A DNA stretch of 64,000 bases. Source: Callaeas wilsoni (taxonomy: Eukaryota; Chordata; Aves; Passeriformes; Callaeidae). Below are positions 25,167-37,640 of the stretch, in pieces (position 1 is the first letter of the stretch; every line of letters starts with the position of its first letter). The translations under genes were made by a program, and so were the position numbers. Location: positions 62,001 to 126,000 of the forward strand of contig VWPU01014898.1 of assembly GCA_013398955.1 (NCBI GenBank), written 5' to 3'. The notes under the pieces were generated by a model, which saw only the letters and a program-made list of their open reading frames with translations, did no database searches and had not been told where the DNA came from.

Positions 25167-27434
25167 CACTGAAATTGTTTCTTAGCTTCAGTACTGGAGA
25201 TACTATCTCACCTTTAGAAACACAGGAGGTTTGTGATTGCTGTGCTGTTCTGTCCTGCTGCTTCAATATTCTCCATGCACAGGGTGATCTGTGGGGGAGC
25301 TGCCAAAGGAAGAGAAATGTCAGGGGTAGAAATGCACTTGCTGCATCATACAGAACAAACAACCCCACCTTCCCTCTCCTTTCTGCTTGTGAAATTGCTA
25401 GGAAGAAGATCTAAACCTCTGGAACAGACCTTTCAATGTATAGAACTTAAAATTATTAAATATAGTGGGGGATTTTTTGTATCAGGAGTAGTGAAACATG
25501 GAAAGCTCTCAAATCAGTTTGTTTCTAGATCATTAAAAAGCCCCTCCATATTAATGGGCTACACTTTTACCAGCTTAGAGGGTGATCATCCTTTCTGTGC
25601 CTCCTCATGTTCCTGTCACCTCTGACAGCAACCCCTGCATTCTCACTCTGTTGATGACTTGACATCCTTACTTCTCACTATATCTGCTTAAGTTTTCTGT
25701 CTGGTTCCTGCTTTCCTTCTCTACACCTTTTCTTTCACACACAGTGCCATTTCATCTTGCCCTTGTAATTAGCCAAATGATAATCGATTAAGGTATTATA
25801 TTCTGTGCATAAAAATAATATCTGGAAATTAGCTTGCTGTTTAAACAGCTCCACTTCCCTGCAACAGCCTGCCGAATCAGTCACTTCAAACATTACTGGA
25901 AACATTGATTGCTGCACTATTCCGAAATGAAATACAAATTTACATACTTTATCTTCCCATGACAATGGTAGTCTGAAATTATACCTTTGAGCATACTTTA
26001 TTTTACTGTAATTTATTTTGGGTAAATGGCTTTCAGACATAAATCACATTGTTCCTCCAGCCAGCCCTGCTGTAAGGTAGAGTTGTAAGTATTAGAAGAT
26101 ATGGCATCACTAAAATTAGAGGTGGAAGGAAACTGTTTTGGTGCAGGAGCGATCAGGTAGTGGTCTCCTAGCTGAGGATATTCCAACAATACTTTTTCAT
26201 GCTTACCACTCAGAAATATGGTTATTCAGATCCTTACACGTAATCATCTGATTGAAATTACATGCAGAAGTAGCCTGTTCCCTGAGTAACAGACTGTGAA
26301 ATGTTACTTCTTTGCTGCTAAAAGAGGATCCAGAGTTAACATTTGGCATAAAAATGCCAAAGGAAGTGGCTGATCTTTCAATCAAAGGACACACATAATT
26401 TTTGGCAGAAGGAGGCTGATTCTGGATGATCATATGTTAGAGTTATACTAGGAACTTACTTAAAAATTACTAGTCAGCCAAATAAGCAAATAAATAAAGA
26501 TGTTGTTATGAAATCAAATTCAGCCACTTGATTTCAATTCTCTAAAATATGAGATGGATTAAAAAACAAACTGATGCCATTGTGAAAGGCTTATATGTGC
26601 CTTGGTGAAAAGAAAATTGAGAAGGAATGTTTGTGTGTAATACCAGCAGAAAGTAGAATTATCACACAGATTTAATCCTAGGAGCTACTGCACACATTTT
26701 GCACAGCAGCAGTTCTGCAGGGATTCAAACAAACAAAAGTGGCATCACTGCTTTTGTGGTAAGTTTTCACGTCAATGAAGATTTTTCTCAAGAAATTAAA
26801 GTGGTATCATCATTTACAAGACTGTGTGACCTTTGACTGGTGTAGTAATAAAGCATGTAGTCTAACTTCTGCAGATCTGATAAGGAAAAAGAAAAAGAGA
26901 ATGGATACTTTGATGAATGGAGCATGGTGTCAGAAAGGACATAAAATATATACAGCCTTAGACTTTGCCACCTCCATTTCAGTCTTCTTGGCAGATTTGG
27001 AAGGCTTAAATATTTCCACGCGCCCTGATTTGTGTATATTTAATAGCACACTTCTATCAGAAGGTTATCCAACCTAATATTTTACTTATTTTTTTCTTGC
27101 CTTTGAGGTGATAAATTGTGGACGGAGGAATGGGAAAGCAAATGAATTGGTCTTAGTGCAATCTGAAAGAATGTTGCCTTGTATCCATTTGAACCCTGTA
27201 AGGCAAAAACATTTTCTCACCAGACAGAATCTGATCTCCGTGGTCTATTGAGCAGATAGATCCATCAAACAATTTTTCTTTATTTGTTGGGAAAGACACT
27301 AAATATTTCTGGTTTAAACCTGTGCTCTAAATCTGTGTGCTGATTCTGGTATGCCTAGAATAGGTGTTATCCATGCAATACATTAGCACAAAGCAAGCAA
27401 TGTAGCTTGTCAATCACACTGATATGCATGTTAA

Positions 27435-27985
27435 TCACTACTTTCCTAGATTCCTTGTCATCCACAAGAAATGCCTTGATGGCATTGGGACCAGCGGCAT
27501 CAACACCAGTACAACATCCAGCTCAACATGCTGTCAAAAACCCTTCTCATCTTCCTGCAGCTCTTGCTCCAAATACTCCTTCCCCTTATCCCCTCACAAC
27601 AAGATCCTGATGTGAGATCACAGGACAAGACCAGGCATCTGCGCATCAGGTCAAGAGGAGATGTAGGAGAGGCATCAGGTATGAACAACCCTCCTGCAAT
27701 AAAAGCCCCTTTTTACAACTGACATTTTTATGGGCCTCGTTCATCACAGACGGATTGGCTGCTGTGGCTGAACAGACTCAAAGCATATCTGAACAGTGCC
27801 TGAGAGGTTGTCGGATCCACCAGGAAAGCAACTCCAGGCTACAGATCTTGTACTTCGTTACTCTGAGTGGAGGCCAAATGCAGCTGTTAGTGTGATGGTG
27901 CAGAGTGGGTGTTCCTGTCCCACTGGCCCAGAGAGGAGTGGAGACTGTATCACTTCCAGAGACTGATGTGTCACAACGGGGCACA
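27435..27985. other. GC-richer patch of unknown origin
   Basis: This stretch is visibly richer in G and C than its surroundings. It contains caataaaagcccc near 27695, an AATAAA polyadenylation-type motif. It could be an old retroelement piece or a processed transcript, but no protein or repeat family is recognised. Confidence 0.25.
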
Positions 27986-28321
27986 AAGCACAGTTGCCTT
28001 CCGCTTCACAATTTCTGCTTCACAAGTTACTCTACTTCACTGTTGCTTGAAATGTCCTCATAATCATCTTCTCCCCAGGACTCTTTCACTTCTGTTGGCT
28101 ACTAGATTTCCTCACTTCTTTCTTTCTCCAAAATAAGACTTTGAGTACATCTGTAGGCTCATGAACATGAATTTCACCCTCTTGGAAAAAAGTATTCAAG
28201 AGGCATCGCTTGAATATTTTTTCTTCTTTAATCAGATACAGTAATGCAACAGCATTAACTCAGTGAAGCATAATTTAATAATAACTTACATTCTGTAGTG
28301 TATTTGATCCATTTGTCTGAA

Positions 28322-28478
28322 AACACTTCAAGACATTAATGCATTAAATTTAACAGTGTCCCTCTTGTGAAGTAGGTAGGTATTATAGCCTTAATTTTAC
28401 AGATGAGAAAACATAGGCACAAAAAATTGAAATGCCTCACCCAAGGTCAAATGAGAGATTCCCGCTAGAACTAAGAAA
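28322..28478 (-). mobile_element. MIR-like core SINE remnant
   Basis: The + strand reads gtaggtattatagcc, then ttttacagatgagaaaac, then aggcacaaaaaattgaaatg and cacccaaggtcaaatgag. These are in the order of the reverse complement of MIR ('GTAGGTA-TTATCCCC-ATTTTACAGATGAGGAAACTGAGGCAC-AGAG-TTAAG-TGACTTGCCCAAGGTCAC'). The upstream attaatgcattaaatttaac fits the MIR tail 'GTATTAACTCATTTAATCCT'. MIR is a pre-amniote SINE family and is scarce in birds, so this is very old sequence. Confidence 0.7.
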
Positions 28479-30569
28479 CTGGGAAGAGGAAGGAACAGTG
28501 TGTTTCCATTAGCATTGCAGCAATGTATCCAGCTCCTAGATTTTTATGGAAGAAAATGTGTGCACCTGCATACATGAGCAAATATATTGGATTATCTTTG
28601 TATGTATAACAAGACATTAGTATAAATATCTGCATAATCAATAACATACTTTTAAATTGAGACAATGCATCAGATGGAGGAGTGGACCAAAGATAAAATT
28701 TTGACCATAAATTTGTTCAGTTTTTCAATATTCTAAACTAAGCATCTATAGCACTATTATTTCTTCTTGTTTCTTTAATACAGTTGTTTGTTTTGAGAAA
28801 TAAATGCACTAAATAAATGAGTGAGTAACCCTTGCCATGGCTGACACAGGTTAATAAGATTGTGGACTGCTTTCTGCAGAAATGGACACAAAATAAGTTT
28901 TTGGTCATTCCTGCCATGGTGTTAAAAGAAAAACAGACCATAGGAAGGTACAAAGTTGAGAGAAAAGCTTGATTACAGAAGGCTGTCATGACTTTGGGGT
29001 TTTGCCGTGAGAAAGAAGAACGTCTGGAGCACTATTATGGGTTGTTTTGCAAGGACAGGGGCCTCTGAGACATGCATGGGTCTGGAAATTTTAATCAGAA
29101 TAGAGAATGTGTAAATTAATTTTTTTTTTGTTCTTAACTTTCTGATGGAGCCTGCCAGTCAAGGTAGAACCATGCCATGGATCATATGATTTTCCTTGTG
29201 GCTCTGGAAAATCACTTTCTTCTCTTCAGCTGTTCAGTCTTGTTACATGAATGCACATATTCTGGAAGTACTTGCATATTTCTGATTTTCCTTCCCTCCT
29301 TTTCCTGTAGTCAATTGCTTCCAGCCACTTCCAGAAGTGTATATTGGCTTGTTGTGAATTTGCCAAGATTAATCTATATAAATACATACAAATGCTTTTA
29401 TCTCTACTCTCTTTTCCTCCCTACTTAACTCTTCTGAGGTCTCTGCATCTGCTCTGGTTTGTGTTGCATGCAGCTCTGTTCTCAGGTTTTGAATAGATAC
29501 ATGCACTTATCCTGTACATCTTTGCTGTTACCAGATACCTGCAAATTCCATGCATTTCAAGCAGTGCTTGTTGCATTCACCCATGTAGAGAGGTTTGTGA
29601 TCTTCCTAGGGAACATGAACAAAGCCCTTTGTCAAGTAAAAAAGTCCCACTAGATTGATTTTCCCTTACTGTCACTGAAGAAGAGGACCAGAACAACAAG
29701 TAGTCAAATAAAAAATATGGTCCCACTGCATAAGCAGCATACACAGTTCTTGCTTCCCAGCTATAAGCACTGAACTCCAGCTCCTCAAAGAAAAAGAAAG
29801 AGGTTCTGTTTCTGTCTGGAAAAGTCCAAGCTGGCTAGCAGAGGTGTGGGAGCTGGAGAGAAGTGATGATCCCAAGTGAGAACCTAGGACAAATTTCTAG
29901 TTATCATTCACTCTTCTTTTGCATATTTTTCATACCTGTTCTCATTTGCTACTCTATCATATGATGCCTCATGAATGTGATTTGTCATGTGTTCTTAAGT
30001 CATGCAAAAACACCACAAGCCAGGGCATCCTTCCCTGAACTTACTTTCTTACTTCTCAACCCCTAATCCCTGGCAGAACAGGGGCAACAGGAGGCCTTCC
30101 TTCTCTTTCCATGTAGCTCATGAATGCTCTGTCCCAAACAAACCTTATTCAAGGGGTTGTTTTATGTTGCTGCTCCTGAATGGCATTTCACAGTGTCTTG
30201 GACCCTTGGCATGTGTCATTGATGAATGGACAGAAAGAAACACTCGTTAAAACAAATCAAAAGGAAAATTTCATGAAACCAGCAAGAAAGAAGAAAGAAG
30301 CCATCTGTGCCTTGTCTCTTCCCTCATTAAAACAGGCAAGAGACTGAAGGTTTATGTTTTATGTAGACTGATGCATGGCATCACTGATTCACTGTGCTAG
30401 TGGATGATGGAGGTGTCGCGTTTTTCTTTGGTGTGAAACAGCAAAGTGTCTTTTATAATCTGATCTGCTTAGATTGGCCTTATTGGTATCAATATTTATA
30501 TAAAGATCTAGAAAACAAAGGATGCTTCTTTTCCTCAAGGGCTAGCTTTATGTCGCCTTTTTGAGTCCT
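28479..30569. other. Non-coding interval, nothing recognised
   Basis: AT-rich DNA with only short open frames and no repeat that I could identify. Confidence 0.5.
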
Positions 30570-30665
30570 ACAGAAGCACAGAACCAACTAGGTTGGACAA
30601 GAGCTTTGAGATTTTCGAGTCCAGCCTATGACCTAACACCACCTTGTACATCTCCATAGAAGCAG
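30570..30665 (-). mobile_element. CR1 LINE 3' end remnant
   Basis: acagaagcacagaaccaact is followed by aggttggacaagagctttga and then tcgagtccagcc-tatgacctaacacc. These parallel the complement of a CR1 tail ('AGAATCATAGAA..AGGTTGGAAGAGACCTTTAAGATCATCGAGTCCAACC-TCAACCTAACACC'). It is about 95 bp long and diverged. Confidence 0.8.
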
Positions 30666-30976
30666 TTTTAGCACAGAAAGTCATGGAAAGTTTTATCTAA
30701 ATGAAAGATAAGAGGTTTGCCAAATTAGTTGCTTAGAAGGTCCAAGTATTTCTTTACCCATAATGGGCAGAGAGTAGATATGACAGCCAGAGGTCTTTGC
30801 AGAGGCATTTGCTACATTGCTCTCATTAACTTTTTTTGTAAAAAAGCTTGCAACTTTTATAATGCACCTAATAGTCTCTTGTCTTCTCACTAATATATTG
30901 ATACATCAGAAGATATAAGTATTATGGTATATACATCATATATGGTGTACTATATTGTAGTGTTTATCACAAAATT

Positions 30977-30993
30977 AAATAATAATAATAATA
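30977..30993. repeat. (AAT)n microsatellite
   Basis: Short uninterrupted aataataataataat run. Confidence 0.9.
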
Positions 30994-32177
30994 GAAAATT
31001 ATAGTGTCAGAGATGGCTTCAGACCTTTAAGGAGCTCGTTTAGAGTGGTTTTATTTCTGGATGTGTATGTTAGCACAGAAGGATTGCTTAGAGGTTGCTA
31101 TGGTTCTTTTTTTGACCAGAACTAGGCTTACTTATGTATGAAGTTAGACTGCTGCATTTTGAAGAAGGTATGGTCTCCGAAATACTGTAATTTTAAAGAC
31201 AGGTATTAGGAAGCCAAAATAGGAATTTTTTTACCACCTAAGATGGACTTTTAATTTCTCAGTCATTCAGGGGTGCACGGATGATGGAAAAAGGATGGGA
31301 AGGACATGAATCCACAGCTTTTCAGGAAGGTATTCTTGAAACCAAAACCTCAGGAAAACAAAAGGCAAATCTGACAGTACCAGCAGCATCCAAAAGTGCC
31401 TGCATCATGGGGCCCTCCTACAAGTTAAAATCTTTTCAGGAACACTTTATACCTATTCCTGCCCCTGGGGGTAATAGGCTTCTCCTTAGCAGTTTCCCTG
31501 CATGGCTTCCTTCAGGACTTTTTTAAAGGTTGAACCTGATCTTTTGGCATCAGAAATACAAGCTCACTGAGTTGCTAGAAGAGCAATTACATCAGCAGGT
31601 TGGGGTGCTGGGTTCTTACAACAATTAATCTGTCTGCAATAGAAAACTTGTCCACTTTCTTTCTATTTTAGGTATGCCCAGGAAAACTTTTTTGAGAATG
31701 TAGATTTCTATTTTGATCTGAGAATATTTTCTGAGTGGTTTTAAAATTGAAGTCTTTTCAGACAAGCTCTGTGCCAAATGGAAATCTTTTCCCCAGTTGT
31801 TCTCTGCCGCTTTGGGAGCAAATTCAGTGCAAGTCAGGTGTACTGTGGGCAGAAGTTGTCCTTTCCTGTAGTTTTCTTCTCCTGGCTGGATTGCAGATAT
31901 TTGAGGCCAGACACACAGATGATATGGAACTAGAACTGTTTTTCAACATTTTTCTCATTCTGCTATTTTGTTTTAATGCAATCAAGAAATATGAGTTCTT
32001 TTATTAAGTCAAAATGTTATTAAAGCTTAGATCAAGAGTTTTGGTAGACGATGGAGGAGTGGCTTGGGCAGGCATTGCAGCTCTCACAGATTCATTATGT
32101 CATATGCTCCGTTCTCAAGGTGTAAGTTATTGAATAACAATAACATTCTTTGTGCAGTTTTTTTGGTTGTTTGGTAT

Positions 32178-32206
32178 TTGTTTTGTTTTGTTTTGTTTTT
32201 TTTGTT
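32178..32206. repeat. (TTTTG)n microsatellite
   Basis: Four near-perfect ttttg units followed by an eight-T run. Confidence 0.9.
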
Positions 32207-32979
32207 CAGATCAAACTATTAATAATAATTTTAATATATGTTACCAGATTATGGCATCGTTTGTATTTGCATAGTCTGTTAAAGCCTGTGTACGCATCTG
32301 CTTTCAAGGTCCAGGATTTAAACCACAAAGTTTAGTGCATTTGCTCAGAAAATAAGAAATGCAAAATGACATGCAATGCTTGACAATTAAGAGGATACTG
32401 TCAGAAAATTGCACAATGGTGTTTTCAAAGTCAATAGGAAACATAATTCTAAAATTTTCCTCTTCTTGTAAAAAGACTGATCATCCTGGGTAGGAAATCA
32501 TGTAAAAAGAATCTTTGTATGAAGGAATTTATTCCACACAACCATATTTTTCTTTTCCCCTGACAAGTTATTTGAAGATGACTGTTTTAATGGCTGCTGA
32601 AAATCTATTGAAGATCTGGAAGATAATCAGCATTAACAAACTTACCTCCTATGTACGTTTTTGTACATTTTGTACATTGTCAAATACAATCTTAATTTGC
32701 CACAGGCATTGTATATTTATTATAAGTGACATTTTCCCATTTTCCTCCAAGCAGATGTCTGATATGTGCAAAGAAAACTAAATTAGAGAACAAAGACTGT
32801 GTGTATTGCCTTACTGTTGCACAACTGCAATATTTCTGAATTTTCTGAAAGTGAAGACCTGAAACAGAATCTTCCAATTCCTACTCATGTGGCAAAAGTT
32901 TTTACTTAAAGTAACATGAACTGCCTGCCTAATTATTGCATAATTTTCAGACTGAGTACTTCATCTGTATGTGTATGTG

Positions 32980-33021
32980 TAAGCATATATGTATATATAT
33001 ACTCGCACATATATATGCTTA
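32980..33021. repeat. AT-rich inverted repeat
   Basis: The left arm taagcatatatgt and the right arm acatatatatgctta are complementary apart from a two-base insertion. They enclose atatatatactcgc, and the whole would extrude as a cruciform-like hairpin. Confidence 0.8.
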
Positions 33022-34937
33022 CAAACTTCCCACATGCTTTACAGTAATTTTTTCCCCAAAAGCTACATTTGCTAATTATAGAATGGGTTAAGTTCATGTT
33101 GTAGCCTATTTCTTTTTTTTATTATCCAGACCAGATGCAATGTACATTAGGCTTGATCATTTTATCTTGGATCTTTGCTTGATAAATTTAATTTAATACA
33201 GATATGCTTTTTGATCTATACTATGTAAAGTCTTAGGCATGCACAAGAGGAATTAGTGAGATTGGAGTCTGTGAGCACTCTGCAGAGCCATAATTTGCAT
33301 CACAATGTCTTATAAAGTCAACAGTAGTGAGAATTTTTAGCATGCATTTAAGATGATGCATCGTTCCAACAAGCAAAACTTTTTGGACTTTGACCCAGAA
33401 AGTATTGCCATCAGATTATGAATGGGAACAATTCCTTCTGGAAAATCCATTCATCTGCCTGGGAAGAGTTTGCCAAAAGTGCATATAGTCAGATTAGCCT
33501 CTTACATGAATGGCTAAGTGTAAACAAGGGACTTAATGCTAGTCTGTAGGTCATGCATCAGAGCTAAGCGGTTCAAATACAAGACCTTAATTTCTCTGCC
33601 TCTTTCCTTACTAATCTTATGTTGTGCTCACATCAGGTGTGTGTGTCCAAAGAATACTAGGAATGCTGACAATCAGTTTCTTCTTTGGACATCTTCAAGT
33701 GAATAGCATCAAAATTGATCAGAAATTTTAATTTATTGTAAAACTGTGAGTAGTGGATAAGCACTTTGCAGAATGACAAACCCACTCTTCTGGTTTTCAT
33801 ACATTCATTTGAAATGCTTTATTTACTTCAAAAGGATTAATCTTAATAGCTTTAGAAATGAAAGCCCAAAACTAGCCGGAATTGTTGGCTTAGGACCTAC
33901 AATAGGGAATTAGTGGCTTCCCACTCACCACTAATGAGTGGATCTTTTTTAAACTCTGTTTATTTATGAGCACTGTTGAATACAAATTCTTGCTAAATAA
34001 GTCATTTTAGGGAACCTGCTCTGCTTGACATCAAAATATATTCAACAACCATATTAACAAAATGCTATTTGCCCAAGTGGCCACATAACTTCATCTCACA
34101 AGAAAAAAAAGCAGCATGCTTAAAGAAGAAAAAAGTTTAGATTATTAGTAACTGTAGGCTGCAGAAAAGTTTCCTCCATTTCTGAGTATCAGGTACTTTT
34201 TGGGCAACCTAAGAAACAAGTATATACTATCATACACTTAAATTATGTATACAATATACTACATAAACATTCCAGAAAATTCATATCTAAGGTATGTACA
34301 AGCTTAGTAAAGTGTTTTGTTCATATTGAAGACCATGTGCCTTAAGAATATAAGAGGGGAAAATAAGATACAGTTTTGGGGTAGCATAAGTGTTCCTCTG
34401 CAAAAGCTCCCTCTATTGCACCAGTGTTATGTCCTTTTTCATGAATAAAAGAAATTTGAGCAGATTAAAACCAACAGAGTCCGTATTTTAATACATGAGG
34501 ACAGAAGTAATATTTGTTGTTGCTTCTTGACTTCTGGGAAATGACTGGTAACACTTTTACTGTAGGGTTTTCTTCCAGATTCCGTATTTTAATTCTATTT
34601 TGATTAGTGTAAGAGAAGACTATTTAGCCAAGCGTAAAGATTTTTTTGTTGCTGTTCTTCCATGACCTCAGGTTTTGTTTTAAAAATTTTTTTTTTGTCA
34701 CTGTTACAAAATGAATTTTTTTTTTTTCATTTAATGTTTTCATCTTCTCAGCTTCATGCCTTTTTGCCCTTTTGCCTTTTCGTGTTTTCCTGCTTTTGCA
34801 TTTTTGATCATGATGTTGCTTTCCACCATTTTTGGTCCTGCACTGTAACACTGGGGCGTTTCTGGTATGCAGTGTGCCAACAGGAGTGTTTCTGTAGCTC
34901 CCTAGGCACAGATGCTCCAGGCGAAAACTGGAGTTCA

Positions 34938-34979
34938 AGCAGCTGCAGGTGACCTTGGAGCAGCTGCAGGTGACCTCAA
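34938..34979. repeat. 21-bp tandem duplication with E-boxes
   Basis: Units 34938-34958 and 34959-34979 share agcagctgcaggtgacct. Each unit carries a CAGCTG and a CAGGTG, so four E-box hexamers fall within 42 bp. Confidence 0.9.
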
Positions 34980-37261
34980 TGAAGCCCAGACACATTGCTT
35001 GCCCCTTTTACAGAAGTGCTTGGGTGCTGGGCTGGGATTCTTAAGTAAGGGTTTGCTTGTGCCTTCTTTATTCACATACCTAATAACCCCGAAAAACAAA
35101 TTAGTTTTCACAAGGAAGCAGAACCACTCAGCTTTGGCCATCTGCTGCTGCTTGGCAGGAGAGCGATTCTGGTCCTGTAAGAGCATACCAGGAAGGTCAA
35201 CTAGTTTTAGTTCCTCAAATTACTCCATTGACAGATTGACCTGTAATTGTCTTCTTCCACTGTGGCAAATTAAAACTCACTTACAGTGGGTAATGATTTG
35301 CTCCATTATATAAGATGGAGGCGGGATAATTTACTGCATTCCTGTTCTGTGCTGGAATTGCCCATCAGATTAATTTGGGGGAAAAAAATTACACTGTGAT
35401 AAAATGTAGCATTAAGTGGATTGTACTCCAGTTCCTGTGTCATCCAAGTGGATGTATCATTTTGCATTTCTGAAGCAATATATACAATATAAAAGTGTTC
35501 TTGTTGTTTTTGCTAAAGTATGTATACGTATCCACCCACAGAAGAGCTGATCCCTGTTTGTTGCTGACAAAGGTGTATCTGGGGAGATAAGGCTCCAGAC
35601 CATTACAAAAGATATTTAGAATAATTATATATATAACAGAGTAGTAATATATTACATATAAACATTTTAAAAAGTTTTATTTAGTGCATGCCACCAAAAG
35701 TATTGAAAGGCTCCTGCCTGACAAGGAATATCAAGCTTGCCCTTGAAATAATTTTGATTAAAATTACAGTATTTGAAAAATAAACTATAGAAACATACAG
35801 AAAAGGAGCCATTTACATGCACTTGTGTGTGTGCAATACCTGCAAATATAGCACTGATTTTTTTTCCTTTTTTGTTGATTGGCAGTGTCCAGCTAAATTT
35901 CTCTGCATCAGACTCCATCATTCTGTCTGTCAGCTTCACTGCCACATGGTTTTAGAACTTTCTGTTGTTTCAGCAGTGAAGCAGAGCAAGCACATTACCA
36001 GTCAGATAATAATTAAAAAAACCAAACTAAACCCTAAAAATTTAATTGATATATTTTCTGTATCCATGGTAATGAAGCTCAGTAAGGCAGGAAGACTATT
36101 ACATGATCATTACTGACAGTTTGTGACTACTTATGCAGTTGTGAGTCGCCTGGTACACACAGGATCAGCTCCCTCTCCTAGCATCACTTTTTACTAAGTT
36201 TTACTGTGCTTCTTAGACAATAGTCATCTCCCTCAAAACTTGTTTTCTGGATCTCTAATTCCGTGGTACTGGAAAGAAAAACAGTACAGGAATTATAAAA
36301 AGTGTCTATCAGGTATGGAAGTGATGCCCTCAGATCCTTTGAAATGGTGACCTTTCTGGATCTCCCTAGATGAGCAGATTTCCTTCTCCTCCTCAAAAAA
36401 GTATTTTTATGTGTATTATTAACACTATTTTAGATGCACTGCACTGTGAAAACCCCTGGATAGCCTGGACCATGAAGTAATTCTTACAGAGGCTCTGTGA
36501 GCTGGAAAAAAAGCAGGAAGTTCAGGATGAGTGGGGGAGATGACAGGTATTAGTCAGAGACATTTCTGAAATATACTTTCTTCCACCTTTAGTACTGCTG
36601 GCATTAAGGCTTTTGTTGTGTACTTATGCTTTGTTTTGTTTGAGGGGGTAGCACATTCATAACAAATGTGAAAATGATGGATTTTTTCCTTGTTTATCCA
36701 GGGGCAGTGCACACGCTTCTTAATTTTTTCTAGCCTTTTTTATAAACAGCAAAGGTATACTGTTTGGATTTATGCCAGTGGGTTGTTCTGTTGTTTCAAT
36801 TTGTTTTAAAATCTGCATAGCATATAGATGGCAAAGCCATGATGAGCCTGGGATGAAATACAGTTCCTGTCTCCTTAACGCACATGAACCTACCCTTAAA
36901 AAGAAGAATGAACATTAAAGCAGTTGAAGGTGGAAGACACAAATGAGAACTGACTTTGTGTGAGTAGACCCACTTATGTAAATCTCTGAATCAGTCTTCA
37001 CAGAAAGTACTACCATTGAAAGCTATAAATATTTTTTTAATTCTTTCTGAATGAAGATAAGTGTGAGGAGGTGTCTAACTCCGGTTTCAGTCAAGAAGAA
37101 ATATATTCTATTTTAATTTTAAACAGAGTTATTAAAGTTAAATAGTGCTCAAATTTTGAAGTATATATTTAGGGTTGGTCAAACATAAGGAATATCTATA
37201 TTTCAGGTGTAACTGTTAGTCAAGCTCTATAAGCACCACTTATGGATTTAAATATTCTCTT

Positions 37262-37640
37262 GAGTGCCTTCCTACCTTGTGCCATTAGATGAAAAAGTCA
37301 TCTAGTCTAACTTCCTGCTCCAAGCAGTGCTTCTGCCCATGCTGCAGAGGGTCTGTCGTGGTTCAGTCAGCTAAACCTCAGACACCTCCAGGGTGCAGAC
37401 TGCAGCTTCACTGGGCCACCTAACCCAGTACTGCTCCAGCAGAATGCCATTCCTGATGTCCTGATGAATTTCCCAGGCTGCAGTTTGCAGCTATTTTGCT
37501 GCCCACTGTTATGTTATCTGCCAGGACCGTCCTCTCTGTAGCCCGTTTTGAAGTGCTGTTATGCTGTCACTCAGCCAAGCACAACAAGCCCAGCTCCCCC
37601 AGCCTCCCTGTGCTGGGCTGCGTGCTCCAGGCTGGTGACC
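37262..37640 (-). mobile_element. Old CR1 LINE 3' region
   Basis: agtcatctagtctaacttcc followed by tgctccaagcagtgc parallels the complement of CR1 ('GGTCATCTAGTCCAACCTCCTGCTCAAAGCAG'). From about 37570, aacaagcccagctcccccag followed by cctccctgt matches the later 'AACAAGCCCAGCTCCCTCAGCCTCTCCT' segment. The stretch between is poorly conserved. The copy is heavily diverged. Confidence 0.7.

Larger units (their letters stand above)
23229..28321. other. Non-coding interval
   Basis: AT-rich DNA without a recognisable exon. It contains an AGT/ACT-rich short palindrome at 23706-23743, a short hairpin at 25142-25166 and a GC-richer patch starting near 27435. Confidence 0.5.
30666..37261. other. Non-coding interval with simple repeats
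   Basis: No exon was recognised. The interval includes an (AAT)n tract at 30977-30993, a TTTTG tract at 32178-32206, an AT-rich hairpin at 32980-33021, two poly-T runs at 34687-34696 and 34716-34727, and a 21-bp tandem pair at 34938-34979. Confidence 0.5.

Noticed and set aside
31735..32007. Frame rich in Leu and Phe, resembling membrane segments
   Set aside because: It is explained by T-rich DNA. No class C transmembrane motif is present.
34624..34995. Lys-rich minus-strand frame of 123 codons
   Set aside because: The lysines come from two poly-T runs and the 21-bp tandem repeat. No homology was recognised.
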